NCBI GenBank assembly: GCA_001310455.1
Contig: BAXG01000045.1
Span: forward strand, 1-39,074
Direction of reading: 5' to 3'
Length of the DNA stretch: 39,074 nt
From: Photobacterium sp. JCM 19050
GTDB taxonomy: Bacteria; Pseudomonadota; Gammaproteobacteria; Enterobacterales; Vibrionaceae
Each line of letters begins with the position of its first letter. Within the stretch, counting starts at the first letter, position 1. The notes beneath the pieces were generated by a model that ran no database searches, was not told the DNA's origin, and saw only the letters and a list, made by a program, of their open reading frames with translations. This document shows positions 19,550-28,079 of the stretch, in pieces. A program made the translations under genes and the position numbers.

Positions 19550-19937
19550 TTGTCCCGCTCCAATATGAGGCATATGCATGATAGTTGTGCAATTTTGATT
19601 CATCGTAATTGGTAACTGAAAGCCGCGTCTCGGTGTGGATAAGTGTATTTTTATTCACAGAAGCGGTGAATAAGTCTGGGTATTTCGTGGGTAAGCCACA
19701 ATCGTTAAGCCCTACAGGAAAGTCAAGCATTCAAATTCTTGTTCATGATACCAGTCAAGATAAAGTGATAATTTGGGTTCGATGCTAAGTACCGTTATCA
19801 CTTCTGATTATCTGCATAATTTTTTAGAATATGAAAGCAATACAGCGATGCATCCTAATGGTGCTTTTGTCAGTAATCAGTTTTCAGTCGATTTAGTTGT
19901 TCTGAATTTCTTTTCCAGATCCTTCCATTTCAATTGA

Positions 19938-19951
19938 TTGATGTAAATCAT
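19938..19951 (+). promoter_or_regulatory. FNR-like box in a long intergenic region
   Basis: TTGAT-GTAA-ATCAT matches the FNR consensus TTGAT-N4-ATCAA at 9 of 10 positions. It lies in the 598-bp space (19550-20147) between the YdcF operon and the DUF4442 gene, with no protein gene correctly placed to use it. No good -10 hexamer is evident at the expected distance. Confidence 0.35.
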
Positions 19952-19974
19952 ACTGAAACATGCCGCACATTCTG

Positions 19975-20143
19975 CCTGGCGGGAAATCTGGCCTTGAACA
20001 GGGGGGAAGCATCAAGCGCCAGAAGGGTCTGATTTCCTGGTATAAGCCGCAGAGAAAAGCGATTGTGGCGGATTCAGCCCAATCTTACGGTTGTTTGACA
20101 TCTGATTGATGTGAAAAAGCGGCTTATCTCAAGCCGCTTTTTC
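19975..20143 (+). ncRNA. Candidate small RNA ending in an intrinsic terminator
   Basis: Downstream of the FNR-like box the sequence becomes locally richer in G and C and can fold: CTGGCG at about 19974 pairs with CGCCAG about 39 bases later, and the region ends in a strong hairpin (20114-20142) with a T-run on the plus strand. A plus-strand transcript of about 150 nt would be produced. No open frame of useful length occupies it. Against this, the terminator can equally serve the minus-strand DUF4442 gene, and no clear -10 element is seen. Low confidence. Confidence 0.25.
20114..20142. terminator. Bidirectional terminator at the DUF4442 3' end
   Basis: AAAAAGCGGCTT-ATCTC-AAGCCGCTTTTT: a 12-bp stem with A-run and T-run flanks. 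It lies inside the raw DUF4442 frame, which argues that frame is shifted and the real stop is at 20148. Confidence 0.85.
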
Positions 20144-20147
20144 TGAG

Positions 20148-20625
20148 TCACAGCGACAGCCTTAACTGAAAGCGTGAGGTCAAATTCTGCCATTGGTTTA
20201 TCTTGATGGAGGGAAGGGCATGTACAGGTAATTCTAACTGGTTTTGATACTCGCTCTCCCGTATACAGTGTCTCGTCCAGCATTTCGTCAATCAGCTTTC
20301 CATCTGTGCAGGTAAAGTAGACATCAGCTTCTGGCCTGTGGAGAAACTCGGCTTTTACTGCTTTAAACGCCAGCGAGATTTTAACGCCGCGCCCTTCTGC
20401 TTTGTCCATTGCCATGAAGCCTCCCGCAACATCAGCTCCAACAGCGAGGGCACCAAAATACATGCTGTTCAAATGGTTTTTGGTTCGGCGTCTTAGTGGG
20501 ATTTTGACAACCACTTTTTCGTCATCAAGGTGCAAAATGGTAGGGCGGCATAACCAAATCAAAGGGACTTTAAAAAAGCCAAACAGACTTAGCATCCTGT
20601 TTGCGTGTTTTAGGGAAGGCAGCAT
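20148..20625 (-). CDS. DUF4442 (hotdog thioesterase-like) protein, 3' end frame-shifted
   Basis: About 158 residues, PaaI/YiiD-like hotdog fold of the DUF4442 family (NHLNSMYFGALAVGADVAGG core), possibly an acyl-CoA thioesterase. The raw frame continues to 20074, but that would read through a strong terminator hairpin. An indel near 20160 after FDLTLSVK places TGA at 20148-20150, just before the hairpin, a more sensible end. AAGGAA precedes ATG 20625 by 8 bases. Substrate unknown. Confidence 0.7.
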
Positions 20626-20751
20626 GATTGATTCCTTTCAGCGAAATTTTGTCGACAATCAAGTCTAAAATCTCAACTGGTCGGATGTCAAAGAAATGTT
20701 GCCTTTTCGGTGTTGTCGGCGTGTGGCTCATTTAATGTCTGAGCAAGTGTG

Positions 20752-21300
20752 TCAGAATTCGTAGCGAACAGAAAATACAACGCTGTCATCGAAATAAGAA
20801 ACAGGTGCCCAAACAACGCCCAGTGAAAATGCGTCATTTGAATAGAGCCTTGCGCCAAGTTTTACTTCGCTGAAAGAGTCGTCCTGATCTAGGAAAAAAC
20901 GTCCGACAGTCAAATTCACTTCCACATTTGGCTGTATCCATGCGCGGACACCCAAGTTTATCGTATTCGCTAATTCGCCGGTGTCATGATCCTCTTCTCC
21001 GGGTTCGCGCAGATAATTGAGTACGAGGTCGCCGGTTACATCAACAAAATCGTTAATCGGCCCGTTAAAGCCCACACCCACACCTGAAAACCAATCTCCT
21101 TCCCATTGTGTTGAAAACAGACCGACAATATGAGCGTTTTCATGAAAGGCTAATCTGGCAGCAGCACCCATTGCATTTGGGTTAGTGTGATAACCAAATT
21201 CCAGATGGTTGTAGTTGAAATTATTGGCAGAAACAAAACTGGGCGTAGCAAAAATAGGCGCTAATAAGATAGCTTTGATAAGATACTTGTTAAATAACAT
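20752..21300 (-). CDS. YfaZ-like outer membrane beta-barrel protein
   Basis: 182 residues from ATG 21300 (GGGAG upstream; an in-frame GTG at 21306 is less likely). N-terminal signal peptide LIKAILLAPIFATPSFVSA, then alternating amphipathic strands (HLEFGYHTNP, FSGVGVGFNG, VEVNLTVGRFF) and a final VVFSVRYEF whose terminal Phe is the classic BAM recognition signal. It resembles the YfaZ family of small outer membrane proteins; function unknown. Confidence 0.78.
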   Translation of the reverse strand: MLFNKYLIKAILLAPIFATPSFVSANNFNYNHLEFGYHTNPNAMGAAARLAFHENAHIVGLFSTQWEGDWFSGVGVGFNGPINDFVDVTGDLVLNYLREPGEEDHDTGELANTINLGVRAWIQPNVEVNLTVGRFFLDQDDSFSEVKLGARLYSNDAFSLGVVWAPVSYFDDSVVFSVRYEF

Positions 21301-21442
21301 GTACACGACTCCCTTCGCGTCACAATTTTTCTTTTGAGATTAGTCTATTGATTGCTACCTTTAGCGCAACTCAGAAAACACATTATTTTGAATAATACTA
21401 TGCCTGATCACGGGTTTTAGTGATGAATAATTAGGCAAAGAA

Positions 21443-21955
21443 ATGATCGAATTGATTCTTGGTGGTGCTCGTTCTGGCAAAAGCTCCCTGGCTGAGGAAA
21501 GGGCAAGGGCGACCGGGAAACCGGTGACAGTTATTGCAACAGCGACGGCAGGTGATGCGGAAATGAAAGCAAGAATAGCCCGGCATCAGGCTGACCGAGA
21601 CTCGGCATGGCAGGTGATTGAGGAGCCGTTTCGGCTTGGAAAAGTCCTGGAAGAGCAATCTGGAAAAGGACACTGCCTACTTGTTGATTGCCTGACGCTT
21701 TGGTTAACGAATTGCCTTTGTGCGGATTCAGAAGACAAATGGGTGGAAGAAAAAATACATTTGTTAGAAACACTGACCAGACTATCCGATGAAGACATAA
21801 TTTTAGTTAGTAACGAGGTTGGCCACGGAATTGTGCCTTTAGGACAACTCAGCCGGCAATTCGTGGATGAATCAGGTTGGTTACATCAGGCAATCGCAAA
21901 AAAAGCGGACTCTGTGTCGTTTGTTATGGCCGGCTTGCCTCTTAAATTGAAATAA
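21443..21955 (+). CDS. cobU: Adenosylcobinamide kinase / adenosylcobinamide-phosphate guanylyltransferase
   Basis: Intact 170-residue bifunctional CobU/CobP of the cobalamin nucleotide-loop pathway. P-loop GGARSGKS at residues 7-14, then CLLVDCLTLWLTN and VSNEVGHGIVP, all diagnostic. First gene of a three-gene unit with cobC (18 bp gap) and cobQ. The 142-bp upstream region is too short for, and shows no sign of, a cobalamin riboswitch. Confidence 0.94.
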   Translation: MIELILGGARSGKSSLAEERARATGKPVTVIATATAGDAEMKARIARHQADRDSAWQVIEEPFRLGKVLEEQSGKGHCLLVDCLTLWLTNCLCADSEDKWVEEKIHLLETLTRLSDEDIILVSNEVGHGIVPLGQLSRQFVDESGWLHQAIAKKADSVSFVMAGLPLKLK

Positions 21956-21973
21956 CATCTGAAGGTTGGCTAA

Positions 21974-22603
21974 ATGACATTCCGAACTTTGAACGTCACG
22001 CTTCTGCGCCACGGCCTTCCTGAGGGGGAGAACTGTTTGCGAGGCTCTACGGATTTTCCAATTACGGACGTGGGCCTTAGGCAAATGGAAAGTGCGGTTC
22101 AGGTTGACGCCTCATCTTTTCAACATATTATCTCCTCGCCATTGCATCGGTGTCTTCATTTTGCAGATAGACTTGCACAGCGGAACAAGGCGAATCTTTG
22201 TGTTACGAAATCCTGGATGGAAATGAATTTCGGTGATTGGGATGGTAGACCTGTTGATTGGTTGTGGCAAAACGATGCGGGATTCAGGCAGTTCCAGGAA
22301 AATCCATGGCAGGCACAAGTACCAGGGGGTGAACAAACCCGTGAGTTTGACCAGCGTGTTTCAGAAGCCTGGGCGGAACTTGTCAGCGAGACCGAAAATG
22401 ACGGCGTTTTGGTGGTGACACATGCTGGTGTCATGAAGCAACTGCTTAGGCAAATCTGGCGAATGCCTGAAGATTGTACCTATCTCAGTGCGATTGCACT
22501 GCCGTATGCAGCAAGAATAGACATTTCAGTTTATATCGACGGAGACAGCGTATGTCCCGTTGTCAAATGGCCTTCTCATTGTCATCCAAACAAAAATATT
22601 TGA
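21974..22603 (+). CDS. cobC: Histidine phosphatase, probable alpha-ribazole phosphatase
   Basis: 209-residue histidine-phosphatase superfamily protein. LLRHGLPEGENCLRGSTDFP near the N-terminus carries the phosphohistidine RHG, and VVTHAGVMKQLLRQ carries the second histidine; EMNFGDWDG is also typical of CobC. Between cobU and cobQ, the natural role is removing the phosphate from alpha-ribazole phosphate in nucleotide-loop assembly. AAGG lies 8 bases before the ATG. Confidence 0.85.
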   Translation: MTFRTLNVTLLRHGLPEGENCLRGSTDFPITDVGLRQMESAVQVDASSFQHIISSPLHRCLHFADRLAQRNKANLCVTKSWMEMNFGDWDGRPVDWLWQNDAGFRQFQENPWQAQVPGGEQTREFDQRVSEAWAELVSETENDGVLVVTHAGVMKQLLRQIWRMPEDCTYLSAIALPYAARIDISVYIDGDSVCPVVKWPSHCHPNKNI

Positions 22604-24070
22604 GTGAAACAAATCCTTATGTTGAAACCGAACCAGGCACTAATGGTACAAGGTACCACTTCGGATGCAGGAAAGAGCTTTTTGGTCGCGGCAATTTGCC
22701 GAGTTTTGGCCAATAGAGGTGTAAAAGTCGCACCATTTAAATCCCAGAATATGGCATTGAACAGTGCTGTGACGAAAGATGGTGGTGAAATTGGGCGAGC
22801 TCAGGCCGTGCAGGCTCAGGCTGCGAGGGCAGAGCCTTCGGTTCACATGAACCCTATTTTGTTAAAGCCCTGCACCGATACCGGGGCTCAAGTGATCGTG
22901 CAGGGGAAAGCGCTGACTGATATGGATGCAATTGGTTACCACGGATATAAAGCTGTGGCGATGGGGCCGGTTATGGAGTCATTCTCAAAACTCAGGGACG
23001 AATACCAGACGATTATTATTGAAGGGGCGGGCAGTCCTGCGGAAATAAACCTTCGTGAAAACGACATTGCCAACATGGGGTTTGCCGAAGAAGCAGACGT
23101 ACCTGTTGTTATCATCGCGGATATCGACAAAGGCGGCGTGTTTGCGCATCTTGTTGGCACACTGGATCTTCTGAGTAAATCTGAACAGGAACGCGTCGTC
23201 GGATTTGTTATCAATCGCTTCCGAGGTGACATCAAACTCCTTGAGCCCGGTTTGGATTGGCTGGAAAAACGAACCGGTAAACCGGTAATCGGCGTTGTTC
23301 CTTATCTACATGGTCTTTCACTGGAAGCGGAAGATGCCATTGATGGTCAACAGGTGCTGGCTGACGAGGGAACAAAATTGAATGTTGTAGTGCCAGTTGT
23401 ACCGCGCATCAGCAATCATACAGACTTTGACGCGTTAAGGCTTCACCCGGACGTGAACCTCATGTATGTGGGACCGGGGGAGACTCCACCATCCTGCGAT
23501 CTTATCATTCTTCCTGGGAGCAAAAGCGTTCGGGCCGACTTGGATTTTCTCAAGAAAGAGGGGTGGGAAGGGCATTTAAAACGCCACATTCGCTATGGTG
23601 GTAAGGTCATGGGTATTTGTGGTGGCTACCAAATGCTTGGAGAACATATTTCAGACCCTTATGGTGTCGAGGGTAGCGCAGGAGAATCGCAGGGATTTGG
23701 ACTACTTTCTTGCTCAACGATATTGGAAACAGAAAAACAACTCACCAATATGACGGGCGTTTTGAGCCTCTGCGGTAAAAAGGTTCCCGTGAAGGGCTAT
23801 GAAATTCACGTTGGAATCACTTCAGGTAATGACATTGCACCTTTGGACCTCGAGGGAAAAGAGGACGGAGCGATAAGTTGCGACGAGATGGTATTTGGCA
23901 CGTATCTCCACGGAGTCTTTGATGTACCTGACGCCCTGAAACTTATTTTGGAGTGGGCGGGTATGACTGACGCGAAATTCGTAGATGTCACTGCTTCAAG
24001 GGACGAGCAAATAGAACGAATTGCTGCCGCAGTGGAGGCACATCTGGATCTGGACAGGTTGTTTAATTAA
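22604..24070 (+). CDS. cobQ: Cobyric acid synthase (glutamine-hydrolysing)
   Basis: Intact 488-residue enzyme amidating cobyrinic acid a,c-diamide side chains (CobQ/CbiP). The N-terminal dethiobiotin-synthetase-like P-loop domain reads LMVQGTTSDAGKSFLVA. The C-terminal class I glutaminase-like domain has GGKVMGICGGYQMLG with the nucleophile Cys and a final YLHGVF. The frame opens at GTG 22604 directly after the cobC stop; ATG 22619 (MLKPNQALMVQG) is an equally plausible start. Last gene of the cob unit. Confidence 0.94.
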   Translation: MKQILMLKPNQALMVQGTTSDAGKSFLVAAICRVLANRGVKVAPFKSQNMALNSAVTKDGGEIGRAQAVQAQAARAEPSVHMNPILLKPCTDTGAQVIVQGKALTDMDAIGYHGYKAVAMGPVMESFSKLRDEYQTIIIEGAGSPAEINLRENDIANMGFAEEADVPVVIIADIDKGGVFAHLVGTLDLLSKSEQERVVGFVINRFRGDIKLLEPGLDWLEKRTGKPVIGVVPYLHGLSLEAEDAIDGQQVLADEGTKLNVVVPVVPRISNHTDFDALRLHPDVNLMYVGPGETPPSCDLIILPGSKSVRADLDFLKKEGWEGHLKRHIRYGGKVMGICGGYQMLGEHISDPYGVEGSAGESQGFGLLSCSTILETEKQLTNMTGVLSLCGKKVPVKGYEIHVGITSGNDIAPLDLEGKEDGAISCDEMVFGTYLHGVFDVPDALKLILEWAGMTDAKFVDVTASRDEQIERIAAAVEAHLDLDRLFN

Positions 24071-24131
24071 CGCTGCTAGTTTATTCAATGGAATTAATCA
24101 AGTTAGTCGATGAATTAACAAGATTGAGCCC

Positions 24132-24149
24132 TGTAAAACATAGTTTGCA
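24132..24149 (+). promoter_or_regulatory. TyrR box upstream of aroG
   Basis: TGTAAA-ACATAG-TTTGCA against TGTAAA-N6-TTTACA: 11 of 12 conserved positions. It lies about 117 bp before the aroG start. TyrR represses aroG and aroF in enterobacteria, so the site is in a sensible place. Confidence 0.65.
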
Positions 24150-24265
24150 CTTTGCTGTTATTCCCGATAACGTAATGGCAATGGAAAAGTGTGCCTTGGT
24201 TAACAAAATTCCTGATTTGGGTTAGTTTAACTACATCGAAAATGCATAGGAAGTGGTGAGAAAGT

Positions 24266-25322
24266 ATGAGCATTTACCAAACGGACGACGTTCGAATTAG
24301 TCAAATTAAGGAACTGTTGCCTCCTGTAGCGCTTTTGGAGCGTTATCCTGCTACGGAAACAGCGTCGGAAACTGTGTTTAATGCTCGCGAAGCTATTCAT
24401 AAGATCCTCCATGGGAAGGATGATCGACTGCTGGTTATTGTGGGACCATGTTCAATTCACGACCCTAAAGCTGCATTGGAATACGGTCAGCGCCTGAAAA
24501 CTTTGCGTGATGCTCATGCCGGTGAGCTTGAAGTCGTTATGAGAGTGTATTTTGAAAAACCCCGCACAACGGTGGGTTGGAAAGCTAATCAATGACCCGT
24601 ACATGGATGGCAGCTTCAAGCTCAATGATGGCTTGCGCTTAGGTCGCAAACTGCTCTTGGATATTAATCAACTTGGGTTGCCAGCTGCTGGTGAATTTCT
24701 TGATATGATTACGCCTCAGTATATGGCCGACTTGATCAGTTGGGGAGCGATTGGAGCAAGAACTACTGAATCTCAGGTTCACCGGGAATTGGCTTCAGGG
24801 CTCTCTTGTCCGGTAGGGTTTAAAAACGGTACTGACGGTAACATCAAGATAGCGACTGATGCAATCCGCTCAGCAGAATCCCCGCACCATTTTCTGTCCG
24901 TTACTAAGTTTGGTCATTCTGCCATTGTTGCAACGGCTGGTAATGAAGACTGTCATGTCATCTTACGTGGTGGTAAGGAACCCAATTACAGCGCAGCACA
25001 TGTTTCTGATGTTGTGACGCAGTTGAAAGCGTCCGGCTCACCCGAGAAGGTAATGATTGATTTCAGTCATGCCAATAGCAGTAAGCAGTATCAACGTCAG
25101 ATGGTTGTTGCTGAAGATGTCGCCGCTCAAATCGGTGCTGGTAACGATTCGATTTTTGGGGCGATGATCGAGAGTCATTTGGTAGAAGGTCGCCAAGACC
25201 TGGTGATTGGTCAGGAACTGACATATGGCCAGAGCATAACAGATGCTTGTATTGGGTGGGATGACACCGAAAAATCACTTGAGATATTAGCAAACGCTGT
25301 CAAACAAAGGCGCGCTGTTTAA
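24266..25322 (+). CDS. aroG: 3-deoxy-7-phosphoheptulonate synthase, AroG type (frame broken once)
   Basis: First step of the shikimate pathway (phosphoenolpyruvate plus erythrose 4-phosphate). About 352 residues when repaired, close to the 350 of E. coli AroG. Diagnostic segments: ELLPPVALLERYPATE, VGPCSIHDP, MRVYFEKPRTTVGWK, GARTTESQVHRELASG, SVTKFGHSA, ILRGGKEPNY, DFSHANSSKQ. At about 24583 two bases are missing (TGGAAAG-CTAATC for W-K-G-L-I), splitting the frame. Loss of this enzyme is unlikely to be tolerated casually, supporting sequence error. The upstream TyrR box agrees with the AroG/AroF identity. Confidence 0.92.
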
Positions 25323-25349
25323 AATTCAATGCTATAAGCAGTATCCAGT

Positions 25350-25376
25350 AAAAAGGCGCGATTCGCGCCTTTTTTA
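25350..25376 (+). terminator. Terminator after aroG
   Basis: AAAAAGGCGCG-ATT-CGCGCCTTTTTT, a strong stem with a U-run, 28 bp after the aroG stop. Confidence 0.9.
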
Positions 25377-25401
25377 GTAAAGTGCGAATAAGGGAATGTA
25401 T

Positions 25402-25512
25402 TATACCCAAACCACCTCAAGGTGAAGGCTCAGCGGAAGTTGACTGGCTGTCAGTCAAGGCGCTGTTTAGACGATCTAGTGGCTCTGAATCAAGTACCTT
25501 GAGGTGATTTGG
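25402..25512. repeat. Shortened copy of the TATACCCAA element (about 111 bp)
   Basis: Left end TATACCCAAACCACCTCAAG, then the shared interior (GACTGGCTGTCAGTCAAGGC, GACGATCTAGTGGCTCT), then a jump to a degenerate right end TTGAGGTGATTTGG that lacks the terminal GTATA. It is a decayed deletion derivative lying just after the aroG terminator. Confidence 0.75.
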
Positions 25513-25645
25513 ACAAAGCAACAGCGTTCTAGTTCAAGTCGCCAATAAGCTGAATTTGCGGGGTAAACGCACAAAGGGAATTGAAGCTTTGCCAAAAAGC
25601 TGATATACCACTCCGAACTTCGTTTCTCACTACCTACTTGAACCC

Positions 25646-26098
25646 GTGAATCAATTCCTCTTTTCGCTGATTGTGGCGTTTATGTCTGCATCTTTGTGGA
25701 TAGGGGAAAATTCGGCTGGTATTCAGGGGGATCAACTCCCGGTTGATTTTCTAGAGAGTATAGCGGAGCCCAACAGCTCATCAGCGATCGCAAATTCAAG
25801 GAACTTGACGCAACGGCTCGAGCCGGGTGATTTTCACCATTCCATTGCTGACCTCCCAAGGGTTAATCTCGCGACAGCACGACTTTCCCGTGCCGCAGAG
25901 CCGGAGCGAATTGCTCAGATAGGAAATCCTCTTTGCAACACCGGTCTCCTTCCCTCAATAACTACGACAAACTTTCCTCTCCCCCGAATTTATTGGTTTG
26001 AAAAATCTTGTTGCGCAAGAAACCGCGTCTCGGGCTGGAAGGATGGTAATGCGTTGTACGTGTACCTCCAGTCTTACCACGCTCAACTATTTGCTTAA
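25646..26098 (+). CDS. Hypothetical protein with N-terminal hydrophobic segment
   Basis: Open frame of 150 codons opened by GTG without a clear ribosome-binding site. The N-terminus (FLFSLIVAFMSASLWIG) looks like a signal peptide or membrane anchor. The remainder is polar with no family I recognise, with a short Cys pair (SCCARN) near the end. It may be a genuine species-specific secreted protein, a frame-shifted remnant, or chance. Confidence 0.35.
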   Translation: MNQFLFSLIVAFMSASLWIGENSAGIQGDQLPVDFLESIAEPNSSSAIANSRNLTQRLEPGDFHHSIADLPRVNLATARLSRAAEPERIAQIGNPLCNTGLLPSITTTNFPLPRIYWFEKSCCARNRVSGWKDGNALYVYLQSYHAQLFA

Positions 26099-26181
26099 TT
26101 CTCGGAGTATTAAATCTCCATAGTATTCGCCGTCGGCTTATTTATTGAGGCGAAGCATTGACGATTTTAAAGGTATAGCAA

Positions 26182-26340
26182 ATGGTTATTAAAACTAACT
26201 GGTGGATGAGATTCATTCTTGGTGCGGGTATCCAATACGCCATCCTGTTGAGCGTTGCAGGAGGTATATCTGAAACCAATGTTCTTGGCTCAAGTTTTGC
26301 AGCGTTATTTACCGGATATTGCATGGCGAAGTTCCGATAG
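26182..26340 (+). CDS. Small membrane protein (52 residues)
   Basis: ATG 26182 preceded by AAAGG; reads MVIKTNWWMRFILGAGIQYA, then a hydrophobic helix region and ends AALFTGYCMAKFR with TAG at 26338-26340. Two short hydrophobic segments with basic ends fit a small inner membrane protein. A strong terminator follows 17 bp later, which supports a real transcript. No family recognised. Confidence 0.5.
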   Translation: MVIKTNWWMRFILGAGIQYAILLSVAGGISETNVLGSSFAALFTGYCMAKFR

Positions 26341-26356
26341 TAGCGAGGACAGATGG

Positions 26357-26384
26357 AAGGCCGGCATTATTGCCGGCTTTTTTT
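26357..26384 (+). terminator. Terminator after the 52-residue gene
   Basis: GCCGGCA-TTAT-TGCCGGC stem followed by a run of T (seven or more), a strong intrinsic terminator. Confidence 0.88.
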
Positions 26385-26463
26385 GGTGCTTAAAAATGAT
26401 AATGAAAAAATAATGCACCATTTCAGCGCGAAAGCTACCCAAATAGGGGAGAGCATACCTCGT

Positions 26464-26496
26464 TAACATAAATGTTACACGCTCAAGCGTTATAAT
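26464..26496 (+). promoter_or_regulatory. Palindrome plus -10 element in the glgC upstream region
   Basis: TAACAT-AA-ATGTTA (26464-26477) is a perfect 6-bp inverted repeat centred about 23 bp before a consensus TATAAT at 26491-26496, so it would overlap the -35 region. No matching -35 hexamer is present. If used, this promoter gives glgC a leader of about 355 nt. The rest of the 474-bp AT-rich gap (26385-26858) shows no gene and no riboswitch I recognise. Confidence 0.4.
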
Positions 26497-26858
26497 TAGT
26501 GAGCAAAGAGAATGTTTGTTATATTACGTTAACAATGAGTGAACAGGCCTAATCTAATAAATGATACAGTTCTTTTTTTGATGCATGCATTTTTTACAAA
26601 AAGTGCTGGATTACAAAACTAAAATGTCTATTATTATGGGATTTGTGAGCGCGATATAAGCAAAGTGACTCATAATTGCTCGTTTTTTGCGCATGAATAG
26701 TTCAGCAAATATTTGTTTTCAGAGCGAATGTTGCTCACATAAATGTAGTAAAAATACAACGGAAAATGTGATTTTCTCTTTTTATGTATTAGTGCAGGCG
26801 AAGCGTCACTCATGGATTGCCTGCGATCGAAAATGCTTTGCAAGCTGGAGGAACGGAT

Positions 26859-28078
26859 ATGGCAAAAGGAGTATTAGGGATGATTTTGGCTGGCGGTGAA
26901 GGTCCCGTCTACGTCCATTGACTGCCAATCGAAGCAAGCCCGCTGTACCATTTGGAGGGTCTTACCGACTCATTGATTTCGCACTGAATAACTTCCTTAA
27001 CGCAGATCTTCTCAGAATTTACGTTCTAACCCAATTCAAATCCCAATCTCTTTATCACCACATGAAAAAAGGGTGGAACGTTACAGGATTGTCTGACCGC
27101 TTTATTGACCCTATTCCGGCGCAAATGCGCATGGGAAAACGTTGGTATGACGGCACAGCAGATGCAATTTATCAAAACATTCGATTTATCGAACTCGCCG
27201 ATCCAGAATACGTCGCTATTTTCGGCAGCGACCATATCTATAAAATGGATATCCGCCAAATGGTGGACTTCCATAAAGACGTAGATGCTGATCTTACCGT
27301 TTCCGCTATTAAGGTACCCATCGAAGAAGCATCAAGCTTCGGCGTTATTGAAGTCGACGCAAGCGGAAAAGTCATCGGTTTTGAGGAAAAACCAGCGAAC
27401 CCCAAGCCTGTCCCAGGCGACCCGGAACATGCACTCATTTCTATGGGCAACTATGTCTTTGGTGCCAAGGTTCTTATGGATGAGCTGGAAAAAGATGCAG
27501 AGGATGAAAACTCCAGCCATGATTTTGGTAAAGACATCATTCCGAAGCTCTATCCTGCCGGAAGCGTTTATGTGTATGACTTTGGCAAAAATGAAATTCC
27601 TGGTGAAGAGAACCGCGGTTACTGGCGTGATGTAGGTACTTTGGACTCATATTGGCAGGCACACATGGATTTGTTAGGTGATTCACCTGCATTTTCTTTG
27701 TATAACCGTCAGTGGCCTTTGCACACATACTATCCGCCACTTCCGCCTGCGACTTTTACAGATGCACCAAACTGCAAGGTTAAAGTTACAGACAGTATGA
27801 TTTCTGCAGGCAGCTACATCCAAGGTGCTCGAATTCATAAATCAGTTCTTGGGTTCAGAACGAATGTCGGGCATTGCACATTTATAAGTGAGTCTGTGTT
27901 GCTGGGTGATACCAAGATTGGTGAAGGCTGTTCAATTCGCCGAGCAATCATCGACAAAAACGTGGTGATTGCCCCAGGTACAGTGATTGGCGAAAACCCG
28001 GAAGAAGATGCAAAGCTCTATGATATTTCACCGAATGGATTGGTTGTCATTCCAAAAGGAGCGAAAGTAGGATTCTGA
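26859..28078 (+). CDS. glgC: Glucose-1-phosphate adenylyltransferase (frame broken near the N-terminus)
   Basis: Makes ADP-glucose from glucose 1-phosphate and ATP, the committed step of bacterial glycogen synthesis. About 406 residues when repaired. Start ATG 26859 has GGAGG seven bases before it and reads MAKGVLGMILAGGEG. At about 26902 one T is missing (GGTCCCGTC for GGTTCCCGTC), after which RLRPLTANRSKPAVPFGG continues the nucleotide-binding loop. Later motifs: AIYQNIRFIELADPEYVAI, GFEEKPANPKP, and the left-handed beta-helix C-terminal domain. The stop is one base before glgA. Confidence 0.93.
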
Positions 28079-28079
28079 T

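Noticed and set aside
19830..19895. Short plus-strand frame beginning MKAIQRCILMVLLS
   Set aside because: Looks like a signal peptide but has no ribosome-binding site and stops after 21 codons.
21301..21442. Cobalamin riboswitch before cobU
   Set aside because: The gap is too short and no B12-box-like conserved core could be found.
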